Assembly: GCA_948099385.1 (NCBI GenBank)
Contig: CANUEZ040000117.1
Location: forward strand, 3,768,001-3,832,000
From: Fasciola hepatica
Lineage: Eukaryota > Platyhelminthes > Trematoda > Plagiorchiida > Fasciolidae
Direction of reading: 5' to 3'
DNA: 64,000 nucleotides
Shown here: positions 24,775 to 36,308 of the stretch, in pieces
How the letters are laid out: each line of letters opens with the position of its first letter
Position numbering within the stretch: position 1 is the first letter of the stretch
Notes under the pieces: generated by a model
Database searches by the model: none
The model's input: the letters and a program-made list of their open reading frames with translations, nothing else
Told to the model about the DNA's origin: nothing
Position numbers and translations under genes: made by a program

Positions 24775-24970
24775 TCTGGTTGATGGACAAAGTTCCCCTG
24801 GAAGCACATGCCCGGTTACACGGTTATTTTCGTTCACCAGATATGCTCTGCCCAGTCATTCCCGTACCTGAGAACTCCACTTTGTTTGACAGCTGTTCTC
24901 TCCTTTGAATAATATGGAGCTCGCATGGACGGAGAGTCCATTTTCAGAATCATATGGCGACTCTTGCGAG
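24775..24970 (+). repeat. Low-copy repeat R3, copy 2
   Basis: This is the partner of 20225-20430. It lies just upstream of R1 copy 2, but R1 copy 1 has no obvious R3 in front of it. Confidence 0.4.
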
Positions 24971-25027
24971 GTTATTTCGTCGTTTAAAAAGGCTAACATT
25001 CAGAACGTGGACACATGGTCCCAAGCA

Positions 25028-25740
25028 TGGCTGGCGGCAAATTGGCGTAATACATTTCATTCCCAATCCTGTGTAGCCGTCACGTTCACACTGCAGCAAT
25101 TAAAATAATAAAGTATCAAATTAGTTGTACCACAAAGATATAAAATAAGGATGATGTACGGAAAATACGACTTGATTTCCAGCGATTTTGTACATAATTC
25201 AGTGATGATCACGTACTTCGTCATCACTACACTGCCGGTGAATCTATGCACAAAAACGAATCAGCAAATGGGAAATTACTCAATGTAATAAGCTTTCTAG
25301 ATAGAGTTGGGAACTGGAATGATATTTTGAGAATTAATTCGAAATTGAAATAAAGTGTCTGAGTTTATCTGAAGTATGAATGTTTGCTCACAACGAGGCG
25401 AACAGCTAGACTTCCGCTGAAGTGAATATTTATGTATTTCTGTGTCATTATATTATCATTAGGTAAAACGTTATTTAACACTTTCGAGAAGTGTACTCCA
25501 AGTGAAATAATGTGTTGCAAGTGCTCACTGGTAGAAGTTTTTGAATGCCTACTTATTTTATCTATTATTCAGTTTACTTTTCCCGTATGACAGACAATGC
25601 GCTTGGCTAAATATTTGATAACACAACGCTGTCGGAGAATTAAGAAGCTGATCAACGTTTTTTCTCACCATGGGTAACCTTTATGAATACTGGTTTTGCA
25701 GGCTCGATGTGACGTGCTGCAAACAAGCCCATGTAAGATG
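25028..25740 (+). repeat. Dispersed repeat R1, copy 2
   Basis: This is the partner of 3895-4620, about 21 kb away and in direct orientation. It has long runs of identity such as the block around TACCACAAAGATATAAAATA. No terminal inverted repeats or flanking duplications could be recognised by eye. Confidence 0.85.
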
Positions 25741-26028
25741 TTACTGCTCTGCCGTCAAGGTTCAACGGCAACCGGGGCTAAATCGTTTTTTCTGGCCATT
25801 CGGGCCCCAGTTTGCCGCTATCAGTCCGCGTACACTGTTTGCAATAAGCGGATCTGTGAATTCCCCTGTAGAAGCCACGATTTGAAATTTGCATATTTTT
25901 TGTTTATTTGCACTGAATTTCATGTGGCGGTATCTCAGCCAAACCTCGGCTAGTTGCCATTCGTTTTCGATGCCTTGAGAGTCATTCTTCACCGGCGTGG
26001 ATATAGTTCATATTAAGCAACCTAAAAT

Positions 26029-26577
26029 GTGACAGTCACCTACAGCAGAGCGGAAATACCAACTCTTGTAACCGCAAAAGCGCCACATCACCGTGTTGGT
26101 ATTATTATGTCAAGTTCATTTCCAAAAGACAGATATTATCGGTTTATTACTGCGTCAAAGACACCAGAATACAGTATGATACATCCACGAAATTTTCGAA
26201 GCCCCTTATGCGTTCCCGCGATACAACCAGCTGAGCGCACACAGTGCCAAACTGTCGGCCTGATCAGTTTTAAATCCACTGAAAACATATTTCACAATTG
26301 GACCATATTAGCAAACGTTCTGTTTCATTGCAGAAATGCATGGCACACCCAAGTCTGTGAAATTTCAAACCCCTCGGGCAAGGAGAAAACTGCGAACGTT
26401 CGAAGAACCGCCGCATTTCAAAGTTGGGGTGTTCCGCCACTACTAATAGATTATAAGTGGCAAATTTCTGATGCTCCTAATAGAGAAGCCCATGAACCAC
26501 AAATGTCTTATCCTTTCCCCGGTATTTTGTTGCTATGCATGGCAAACTCTAAAAGTATAAAAGCTGAGATAAAATAA
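26029..26577 (+). CDS. Unrecognised open reading frame, 182 codons
   Basis: An ATG-started frame runs from MTVTYSRAEI to KSIKAEIK and is one of the longest uninterrupted frames in the window. I recognise no domain, signal peptide or membrane segment. TATAAAAG lies inside its end (26553-26560), and AATAAA follows just after the stop (26576-26581). In a 64 kb window of this base composition, one frame of this length can occur by chance, so I treat it as doubtful. A decayed mobile-element gene is an alternative. Confidence 0.2.
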   Translation: MTVTYSRAEIPTLVTAKAPHHRVGIIMSSSFPKDRYYRFITASKTPEYSMIHPRNFRSPLCVPAIQPAERTQCQTVGLISFKSTENIFHNWTILANVLFHCRNAWHTQVCEISNPSGKEKTANVRRTAAFQSWGVPPLLIDYKWQISDAPNREAHEPQMSYPFPGILLLCMANSKSIKAEIK

Positions 26578-26670
26578 TAAACGACAACAAAACTGGTATT
26601 CATGGTTACAACAAATGACCAGTTCTTGTCAATATAGTTACGTTGCTATCGGTGTTAAGAAAGATCGTGT

Positions 26671-27060
26671 GTGTTGATAATTGTCATGTTGGTTGCACGG
26701 GGTTTTGTGATTTCGTCACTTTATCTGGCGTCGATGACAAGGGAAGGCAACCCATGTCTCCGAATCACTGCAGACTTCGTCGGCAACGTTGTCCCAGTAG
26801 CGATGACGTTTGACCTCGTGTTGACTGTAGATGGTCACACACTAACTGAGATAACCAATTTACACCACCTCTGGGGAATCAGACTCCTTCTGTCTCAACA
26901 TCACCGCTTTATTATCCATCGTGAAAAGCTAAAAACGGCGACACGGGGACCATTCCCTAACTTGAGGCAGAGATACTATGAAGCTGGCATGAAACCGGCC
27001 TCGGTTGATCATTTTCAGTTCCGTTCGTTCAACCGCCTACCTCGCAATTCTGTGCTTTGA
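26671..27060 (+). CDS. Unrecognised open reading frame, 129 codons
   Basis: The frame begins MLIIVMLVARGFVISSLYLA, a hydrophobic stretch that could act as a signal or membrane anchor, and ends FNRLPRNSVL. No family motif is seen. Possible poly(A) signals lie at 27124-27129 and 27202-27207. It sits 93 bases after the previous unrecognised frame. Expression evidence would be needed to believe it. Confidence 0.2.
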   Translation: MLIIVMLVARGFVISSLYLASMTREGNPCLRITADFVGNVVPVAMTFDLVLTVDGHTLTEITNLHHLWGIRLLLSQHHRFIIHREKLKTATRGPFPNLRQRYYEAGMKPASVDHFQFRSFNRLPRNSVL

Positions 27061-28529
27061 TTTTGGGCATCTAACCCCCAAATCCTGTTTGGGGTCCAAG
27101 GAACGCTAGAGTATATGGTTAGGAATAAAAGCCGGTGAAGCTACCGCTTTAAGGCGTGTTTAGTAAATTCAGGCAAATCTTAAAATTATAGGAAATGACC
27201 AATAAATATTATAAAGTACCCAGTGAAAACAAATGAAAATATTGTTGTATTTCTCTCATGAACCTATGTCTGTTATACTTAACTATCGTAACCACTTTGG
27301 ATGGAAGACACACAAGGGTTGTTGGTACCTGAACATAGATAGCACTGAAACGTTACTCCGAATCCACGGCTCTCAGACCACCTGTAGAGCATTGAGTACG
27401 TTGTGTGAGTCACTAGATCAAACATCAAACCTTATCAGGTTACCGTGATTGAGAAAAGTGTTGTGCACGCCCCGGATAGACTTGCTCTGTGCATGTTGTT
27501 CGCCAAGGCTAGTAGTGCTTCGGAAATCAGTCACACTGGCCAGTAAATGACGGGAAGGAGATATATGAACCCGAAAATAGGAGATTTGGGTATGTAGAAC
27601 CTTGGGGTTCATGCGTGGAGTTCCTGAGATTCATCTAATCAGAAATATTGCAGTACAAGACTTAAAAGATGAGTTTGTCAGCTACTGAGTGTTCCGATGT
27701 CTTGAGATTATTTGTAAGTTTAAATGAAAACTCAGTATTTACAGAACCTTCAATCACATTTTGCAAACATTTATAGTGAGCTCTATCGTTCCAAGGAAAA
27801 GAACATTTTGAATTTATTGAACTCCGCTTTTTGCACACTTTCAATTTTTCGCTCTTTATGCACTCGGCTTGCTGTTTAGTACCAATTGCTTACAATTCAC
27901 TTAAAACTCGGTCTTCTTTGAGTGAAAGTCGAGCGACTAAGGGAGCGCATCTGATTATCGATTACCAGTTCATTCTCCTAGCAATAAACAAATGACGACC
28001 GTGGGAGTTCGCATCCAACCCTGTGACCTTATTTCTCTAAACATTTGCCACCAAGCCCGGTCCATGTCAGATGGTAACTACTTTGGAATTTCAGCAGTGT
28101 GTCATGTCAAACAAAAAGCTGATTGCTCCATTTGACTGGATGTACAACGTAGTTGAAAAGTGATGCTGAGAAGTCAGCTCCGTCCGTCTTTAAAAGTCAA
28201 GATGCACAAGTGAACAGTGGATGGTTTGTTAGAGAATTAGTAAAAACTTTGCGTTGTTTCATTTTTGTCTTCTTAATGAACGGTTAACTTATTCATAACA
28301 CATCCTATTGTTTCGTTTGATGAAAATGGCCTTGTCATCGTGTAAACTTTGACAGTTTAGAGGCTGAGTGCAACTTCCTCTGTGGTCGGTGGTACCAGCG
28401 TCACTACGTTTGATCCCGCTTTCTCTTTTGAACCTTCTTGTTCGTGCATCTTCCGTCGTTTATTGTGTCTGAACATCTGTTTTTCCCTAATCTAACCAGG
28501 GACACAACTTTGATTACTTGATTTTTACA
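27061..28529. other. Intergenic stretch, no gene seen
   Basis: Short frames only, without motifs. Confidence 0.45.
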
Positions 28530-29770
28530 TTACCTCGTCGATGTCCACGTCAGTATACTGCATCTCCTCGACGCGAAAATCATCGATTGTAGCACAATCT
28601 TTAGGTGCATAGGCGAAGCTGCATGCGATTTCCGGGAACTCTCAGCATCCGGCACCGCATGCCAAGCCTTACAAAAGGCTTTGATGATGGTTTCAGGATG
28701 CAGCTTCGTCCAGGCGCACTTCATAAAGTGCATAGCCTTTGAAAACTTCATGGCCATTCATCAATTTTTCCTGTGTTCGGCTTTCTAATCTATCCATCAA
28801 GTAGTCAAGGGAAAGTTTCTGAAAATGCATCTGAACGACCAGATAACTCCTTGGTCCACAGGCTGACGTGCAACAGCAGAACACTAGATCGATGAGGAGA
28901 TGCGTTTTCCACAACGAGTATAATTTTCCGCTTCTCATGATTCATCTTTTACCCAATAGCAATACAGAGGAGAGGTCATCCATGTGTTTCGTGAACTGTA
29001 ATATTGACGAGAGAGGCACTTTTATCCGAACCTTTAAAATCAACGTGGATCTGCATGTCCTAACGAAAATTGGGGAAAATTTTCAGCAGAAGCACCACAA
29101 CAAAGTAGCAACGTTCATCTGGCTTTCAAAACTATCATCCCAGAAGCCTAATCATGACGCCCTTCTAGTGTGTGGCAGGGTAGGACACAATAATACAACG
29201 CATTTCCAACAGTACTGAAAATACCAGTTGCCGCAACTCATCTAAAGATCCATCGATTTCATCATGGCTTGCATCCCTTCGTTCACCACAAATCTGACGG
29301 GTAATTAGGGACCAAAAACCCACTTTGTAAGATCGTAACTCGCATCTCTCCTTCCAGCAGTTGGACCAGCCTTCGGAACCTTTGAAGTCAGGCTTGCGTA
29401 AAGTGGCAGCAAAATTCATGGCTTGTTTACAAATGCTACATTCTAACAAAGCAAGTGCGCCGTGTTTTTCGCACATCCTCAAGAAACACTGGGAAGTAGC
29501 GTCATTTACATCTTTAAACTTTTTCTTCACTCTCAAATGATAGCTTTGTAGACTTCGGCCTACACAGACTAGATCTCGAACCAGGATATTGTTTGTGAAC
29601 ACATTCTACAAGGCTTTCCGCGAAATGCCAAAACGTTTTGCCACATAAGTTGGTTTAGAAACCGTCTCCAAAATCTCCGCCCTCTCATTAACTGATAGTG
29701 TTTCGTTCGTGATCTCTCGCTGACAAATAGCAATGACCTCCTGGTGAATGAACTCGGAATATTTTCACAC
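28530..29770 (-). pseudogene. pogo/Tigger-type (CENP-B-like) transposase remnant
   Basis: On the minus strand three successive domains appear in the right order. First, an N-terminal psq-like helix-turn-helix is seen at about 29720-29610 (LSVNERAEILETVSK, then VAKRFGISRKAL). Second, a CENP-B/Tc5-type DNA-binding domain lies at about 29510-29340 (CEKHGALAL; FKGSEGWSNCWKERCELRS). Third, a DDE region runs over 29270-28540, where HEKRKIILVVENASSH is the strand carrying the second acidic residue and FMKCAWTKLHPETIIKAF is the characteristic C-terminal end. A stop follows the first domain, and frame changes occur in the DDE part. Where pogo enzymes have D-N-C-S-A-H, this copy has E-N-A-S-S-H. Terminal inverted repeats were not located. 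Confidence 0.7.
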
Positions 29771-31954
29771 CTTAATTGTCAACTAATAGACTGGGGATAT
29801 CGACTGACCTGTCACCTACACGCAGTCGACATTCGGCAGCAGACCATATGATTACTACTTGATTGGTCGATTCAGTAGATGACTTGTTTTGGCCTTTCGC
29901 GCGTGAGAACAGCCTGGGCCGGTCGATGACTATAAAGATTCAGAGGAGCTGGTTTGAGTGCTATTGGGAGCATTCTATAGACCGCAACTTTTGAGAGTTT
30001 TACATTTCAAGACTGAAATCCAATGGAGAGCATACGTTTAGGGTTGAGTTTCCGAAATTTGACAGAAATGCATGTATCCAAATTAACCTGACTAGATCTG
30101 CATACGGATGACCACAGATTCAAGAAAAGTATGAGAATGTCAAGACTATGGACACAGCTGTCTCCTAGACACGTTCAATGAAGTGTTAATGTACGATCCG
30201 ATCAGTGAATTACATTTTGGTCAATGATATCCAGTAATACTAGGATAAGCTAACAACCAGATCCTTCAAGAACCTGATCGATGGCCTTAGCGTTTTCCTA
30301 ACTGAAGGTAACGAAGCTGTAGCGTACGGTGTTGACTGTTTCAATGTTTGCATTAGAAGAAAGTTGCTACCTGTCTTATTCGCTGACGGACTGAATGCAT
30401 CGTGGTATAGTTCTTATCTTCCACCAAGGCATAAAACGGGATCTTTTCGGCGAACGATGGTCCTAACGAGATTATTACTCAGAACAAGCTAAATGAAATT
30501 GGTTACAGAACCAGTTAGCTGAACAGTCTATGATTTTTGGCCCCTATACAAGGAAGTCAAGCAGCCGCATACATAGCCAACATCGTCACTGTGCAGAGAT
30601 GTTAGACAACAGAAAGTATAAACATCTGTACCCTCGAATAAAGTTTACCAGTATAACTGGCTCATCTCCATCGATTACGGCCGATGAATCGTGAAGGGAT
30701 AACCTGAAGGGAACTGTAGTAGGGAAACCTAGCTCACCTCAAATAACTACCGAAATTGGTGGTCCCATACTCTCAGGGTTGACGAGCGTGGGAGATTGAG
30801 TGGCAGTGCACTGAGGAAAATGATTATGAAAAGGTAGAGCTGCACTGTAGTACAGTATTTAAAAAAAAACATGTTAGTAATGAGTTGCAAACCAACTTGA
30901 GCCAAGCAGATCTAATCGACTGACTTTTGATCCGCCACAGCCGATGCGCTATTGGAGAACTTCGCAAGTGGCTGATAATGTGCAATCGCGCATTATCAAA
31001 ACCAATCAACTGACAAGCGGAACTTCAATCATGACTATCATAATATTTGCATTTCACCGTTTCGCTTATTATTTTTTGCGAAAAGCAGGCATGCGAATAA
31101 GCAACGAGATTTTATTCTATCTGAGTTTGGTTATGAATAAAAACAAGCCAACAGAGGAATAATTTAAGCAGTATGTAGCATTAAAAAACGGGACTTGACG
31201 AGCTACACCTTTGACATTCGGGTGCTCGGAAGTAGATCAACCAAAGGAGAAACCCACTTGTAATTTAAGGGTCGAAGAAAACGCGACCAGGCGGTTGCTC
31301 TATTCAGCTGTACTTTTTCAGGGCGAGGATATCGAGAAATCAACGATAACGTTTATTTTACTGTAACAAAATAAGTAATATCAACAGCTAAGATTCTCTC
31401 TGACTGACATGTGAAAACAAGTGGATTCCCCAAGCTAGGCTTGCGTAAATTTTTGGATGATTTGAATGGAAAACAAAACCAAGTAAAACAAAGAAGTTAA
31501 ATCACCATGTTCAAGTGAAAACAGTCAGTCACATTGACAGACAGGATAGAAAAACAAGATTCTGAGATATGGAGCGAAAACCCCTGTGCGATATCAACAG
31601 CCTGGTTATGGTAACGGGTCACGTGACTGCAAGGTCCTACCTCACCACAAGGAATCATTCATGTCATTCACTTGGCTTGACTGATATAGCAAGGGTAGCA
31701 GTGTCAAACGACCTTAACAATGGCCAAAAGGTCTGCATAGACATGAGTCTATTTGCTTGGTGTCAAAAGGATATCGACTGCATTGTTTCTGTCGACAAGC
31801 GTCAGGTGCCAACCACGAAGAGAATATGGTTTCACTGAATGCAATGATGCAAACAATAAAAAAACATCGAGAAAAATTCAATAAAATCCTAGAAGCATTG
31901 GATGAAGCCATTGTTCGACGTTCTTCAATTGGGACAATCGTCAAAATAAAATCA
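29771..31954. other. Intergenic stretch, no gene seen
   Basis: No supported coding region or known repeat was found. The open frames are short and cross A-rich sequence. Confidence 0.45.
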
Positions 31955-33075
31955 TAGTTTTTCAAAACGATAAGCATTATGTCGTTGGAAGATTGGAATG
32001 TGATGGTGCTCTGGTAGTTTTCGACCGGCACAAAAACCAGCCTGCTTCTCGCGGATCTGCACCGGATACAACCTGCAAAGTATGATGGACGCAAGCGGCT
32101 TCGACGGTACTGAGATAAGGCTTACACCTCTATGGGCTGTGCAACCACTTCGCGAGCCCTTCTTACAGGTGGGGACAACCACCGACTCCCCTCACAAGGA
32201 GAGAACCTGTTCAGAGTTCCAAACTTCTGAGAACAAAGCACGATGATTTTAACGAGCTGCACTTCACTATCTTCAAAAAACGGCTGGGGGAAGACCATCA
32301 GAGCCCGACTCTTTGAGACGTCTTAAGGCTTAGATTTCCTTCTGGGTATCCGCATTGGTAGGTGGATCTGTCAAACGCACCACCACACGTACGCCGGAAA
32401 AGCTATAGGAGAGGCTGACACTGGAAGCCAACTAATCCGTATCTGAAAGTGCTTCATCCAGCGCCCAAGCCACCGCTGTAGATTGTGAATTAGCGAACAG
32501 TCAGCCGTATAAATGGTTTTATCCACACCTAATAGCTCGAATGAAATAGAACAGGTCGCGGGAATTTCCCATGGCGGAAGCACGTTCCATCTCTGATGAA
32601 TTTTGCGACCAACAGATTTCGCGGTCCCTGCGAACACTGGCGTCAGGCGCACGTCTCACTACGAATCGTGCTTCGTTTTACTCGCTTCCAGCCGGAATCA
32701 ACTGGCATACGTAGAGTTGGCTCAGAGATTCAGCAGATTTCCTGGGTCCTGCGGCACGACTAGACAGGCCACAACCTGATGGACCAGCAGAATACAAAGC
32801 ATTCTTGATAAGCAACCAGTGCTGGTTTGTGGTATTAAGTGAGGCTACATCTAGCGCGTTTTGGAAGACGGATAAACAGGATGTGTCAAAAAGCTCATCG
32901 CTATCTAACTGTCGTTGCAACATGCGGTTGGAGGACCCACCGAAGCATGTGGACAGTTCAGTGTAGACCAATGCGTGGTTGGAATGAAGGAGGGTGCTCC
33001 AGCGCGAGCGACAGTCTTTTATGCAACCCCGAAATGTATGGCCTATATCGATATGGTCGATCTCGGTCCACTAGA
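31955..33075 (-). pseudogene. LINE A copy 2, endonuclease end to early RT
   Basis: The minus strand reads the end of the endonuclease (HSNHALVYTELSTCFGG at about 32960), NTTNQHWLLIKNALYSAGP, CGLSSRAAGP, the linker GRKIHQRWNVLPPWE (32600) and reverse transcriptase fragments KKGSRSGCTAHRGVSLISV and REKQAGFCAGR (about 32060). A small deletion removes the CIDQ-like block. The linker between about 32690 and 32600 contains the sequence that the family B insertion splits in copy 1. Stops and shifts make it inactive. Confidence 0.75.
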
Positions 33076-35855
33076 TTGACTACCAGTCAACCAACCAGGT
33101 ATAGAGCACTGGGATTCGCTTTCGTCCCCTCACTTTAGTGGGAACACCTCAACGACGAGGAGACGGTGTGCAGGACTTCCTCGGGGGAGGCTGCAGCAGA
33201 CGCACGGTCATTTGGGAACATTTCGAGGGGTGTTCAGGATGAGCAGCCATCTCACAGCCTGAAACACCCATCCCCGACCATATTGAGGTATTGGGTGATG
33301 GCACTGCTTCAGACCCTACCATTCACATACACTGCCTAACCTTAGGTAGAGATGTACGAAAGGAAAACAGTTGCGACGGTCAGTGGTTTTATGCATGCTG
33401 TCCAACTGTCTCCACTCAAAATCGACGGTATTTGAGTTTTTACACCCAGAAGAGTTAGAATCAATACGTTTTAGTGAAAATGCGTCAACTAATCATTGGT
33501 ACAGCCGCTAATCTATGTTAGTGAAGGTGCTTCTATTTTCTGAGTGCAGTAATGTTCAGAACTATGACTTACACATGTCATATACCTCAAAAAACTGGAT
33601 GCGTATCAGGCTGAGTTACCGATGACCAGCGAACGCTGCAATAGAATCAAGCTTAGTTACAAAACTACTCTAAAGGCAAATTATCCCCGATCTCGATGTT
33701 GGTATAGGCTACACTGTTTAACCAGTCCGATCACGACTGCAAAATGGACGAAGACGTCCAGTAAAACAGATAAATACCCATGAGGAATGTCAAACCCGTC
33801 GTGGGGGTATGTGATAACTCGATAGATAGCCGAATCCGGTGAGCAGTCAGTACCTGTCCAAAATCCAGGTCAAGGTTTGAACGAACGGCAACACGAAAAC
33901 AGGCCTTTAAAACGAGGGCGGGTTCTCGTCCAGTGATGGTTGGCCGTGCCACTAGTTAACCAATCAGAAGAGATGGTACCCTACGCCAGGTTGGACCAAT
34001 TGGTGGCAACGGCTCTTGCATCCTACATAAACTGTTTTTTGTTAACAAAATTAGATGTTTCGAAGGCAGAGAAGGCTTCCTACTAGTTACCGGGACGGAT
34101 CAGAACCCCGGCTGAGGACGGTGGTGAACGATACTCTGTGCTCGGCCGGCCCGTTGTCACACTTGACCTACTGAGGCTCTACGGGGTGTTCAACAACATA
34201 TCCCCGATTCTATTTGGAAATGACATTGACTGTTCCCCTTTCTGCGGCACACGTGCACAAGAATAGCGAAGAAATGCACAGAAGTTGCAACAGGTCGTTG
34301 TTCGATGGAACAATCGATTATTTTCATTGTCGTACTTAGTTAATTTGGTATTTTAGTACGGACTTAGAAGCACTTGATAGATGTTCCTCAAGTCAAAAAG
34401 GATTTTAGACGAGAGATGCTTGTCACGAATTGGATCAACTTATTTTCTGCCGAGGTCACCAACAGATCAGGTTGGCTTTCAAATGCTCCTAATGACTAAG
34501 ATCAACGTTTGGATTACAAAACTCCCAACTTAAATGCGGTGGTGGTCAAACAGTCTTCCAGAGTTCAAATCTTCACGATAGAGCAGGTCAATCCCTTATC
34601 TGGTAACATCGAACTGTCCGCGAGCCCCTTCCTGAAGTATCGCGTCATCATTATATAATGCAAAGTAAACAGAAAGATAAGCGCACGGATCAGAAGCCCG
34701 CGAGAACCGTTCGCCCCGGGTGTGCAAAGTCACCGAGAATTCAAGTAAGTGGATCCAGTAAATTCACCTGTCAAACCGCAAGCTGTTTTTTCCTTTGACT
34801 TTATGAACCATCAGACGGGTGTCATTCACTTGAAGAACGCGGGAAAATGACAGGACTTCGTTTGTAGTGTTGAAAATTACTGAATGCAAACTATCTGGAT
34901 GGAAAAAACCCAGCGAGACACACGGATGGAGACGGTGAACCAAAATAAGAAATACCATATGAAGTTTGAGTAAATCACTTGACACAGAAAACTGCGGGTC
35001 AAGGGGTTCATGTGCACTCAGAAGTGCACAAACGAAGAGATTTTAAATAGAAACGAAAGAACGACGGTTATTATCCAAATACAGAAAAGGTTAGCACCAG
35101 AAATGAACAGTTCGAGCGATATTGAAGAGATTTCGCAAAGACGCACTGTGTGTGTGTGTGTGTGTACATGTTCTGGTACACACGTCATGTCCTTTCTGTC
35201 ACACAGAGAGTACAAAAGGAAGAGCAAGTGAGAATGACGAGGAGACATGAAAAAGAATGCGGGAAAATCTGATCGCGAATTGCATTGAACAAAGCACATT
35301 GCGATAAGTCATGTTGAAACGAACGAGTTAAACGTGCTACAATCGGGTCGTGTGAAGAAAACGTGAAAGACGATGTAGAACAGGATGACCAGTAAAGGAA
35401 GAACCGGACGATCGCCTGTCGCATGGAACGCACGGTGGGTCGGACGGCGTAGAACGACAGTACAGAGCGGGACAAGAGTTGAAAGTCGCCGCAGATGATC
35501 ACTATTTTGGGTATAATTGATATCACGTATATTTAAGTAAAAAGACTAACAAAGAATACAACAATTGCAATTACAGTGGAATCGACTGGATGACAAAATT
35601 AGGAACTTGATGGGAAAGTAATTCACGTACAGGGCAAGGATGCGGTCAGAATCTTAACTGATGCACATGAAGAGCATACAGTGCAAGCTTCCTCCAATGA
35701 AGAACAACAACGAAAGCGAGACAGATTTAGGTGACAGATTGTTTGTGCCCGATAAAGCAATTTTGTTGTTTGGCTATGGATGTGTACGTGAGTTGCGTAG
35801 GGAGAAAAACCAAATCCGGAGAGGTAAGGACTGGGATATTCAAGACTCAAAGTGC
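33076..35855. other. Stretch downstream of the Rabaptin-like gene, no gene seen
   Basis: It holds a short (TG)n tract at 35147-35165. No conserved polyadenylation signal for the minus-strand gene could be fixed; TTTATT or TTTAAT in the expected range was not evident. The 3' UTR is presumably at the right end of this stretch. Confidence 0.4.
35147..35165. repeat. (TG)n microsatellite
   Basis: About nine TG units. Confidence 0.85.
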
Positions 35856-36308
35856 TTATGAGCTCTTGTTGTTCACATCTGACATGGTTTTGTTCCGCCC
35901 AAAGTGCGGAGAATGTGAGATGAACTTGTTTTTGTTCTTGTTCGGCATGCCCGGAGCACTGTTGCTCTGACTGGCGCCGTCCCGACGAGCGTTCGGCGAA
36001 CTGACCCGGATCTGAGCACCAGTCGTTGGATCCTGAAAGCTGGTGCTAAAGTAGGGTGCCACATGTTTGTTTAACAACGTGTAGCATACATTACACACGG
36101 GTGCCGGACGACCCATTGGACCAGAAGGCATGGAGTTCTGCAGGCACTGGGAACAATGCACCTTACCACAATGATGGCAATTCGCCTTGCGCTCCGCAGG
36201 GCTGGTTCCGGACACGAATGAGGAGTCGCATGCGAAACACGATTTGACATCCTCCGGATCAATCCAACGCACTTCATGGTCTTGTTGTCGAAGGCGTTCC
36301 AGCTGAAC
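35856..36308 (-). CDS. Rabaptin-like terminal exon with FYVE-type zinc finger
   Basis: The exon follows a TTTTCTTATCCAG acceptor and encodes 150 residues before TAA at 35858-35856. It starts VQLERLRQQDHEVRW. Four CxxC pairs lie at exon residues 24/27, 44/47, 52/55 and 72/75 (spacings 16, 4, 16), which is the FYVE ligand pattern. The tryptophan of the WxxD motif is present at residue 15, but the expected Asp at +3 is Pro, with Asp at +2 and +5. The basic R-(R/K)-HHCR patch is replaced by ERKANCHHC, and the RVC motif reads APVC. Lipid (PI3P) binding is therefore doubtful although zinc binding looks intact. The tail after residue 80 is basic and low complexity. I found no clear polyadenylation signal just downstream. 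Confidence 0.88.
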   Translation of the reverse strand, partial: VQLERLRQQDHEVRWIDPEDVKSCFACDSSFVSGTSPAERKANCHHCGKVHCSQCLQNSMPSGPMGRPAPVCNVCYTLLNKHVAPYFSTSFQDPTTGAQIRVSSPNARRDGASQSNSAPGMPNKNKNKFISHSPHFGRNKTMSDVNNKSS

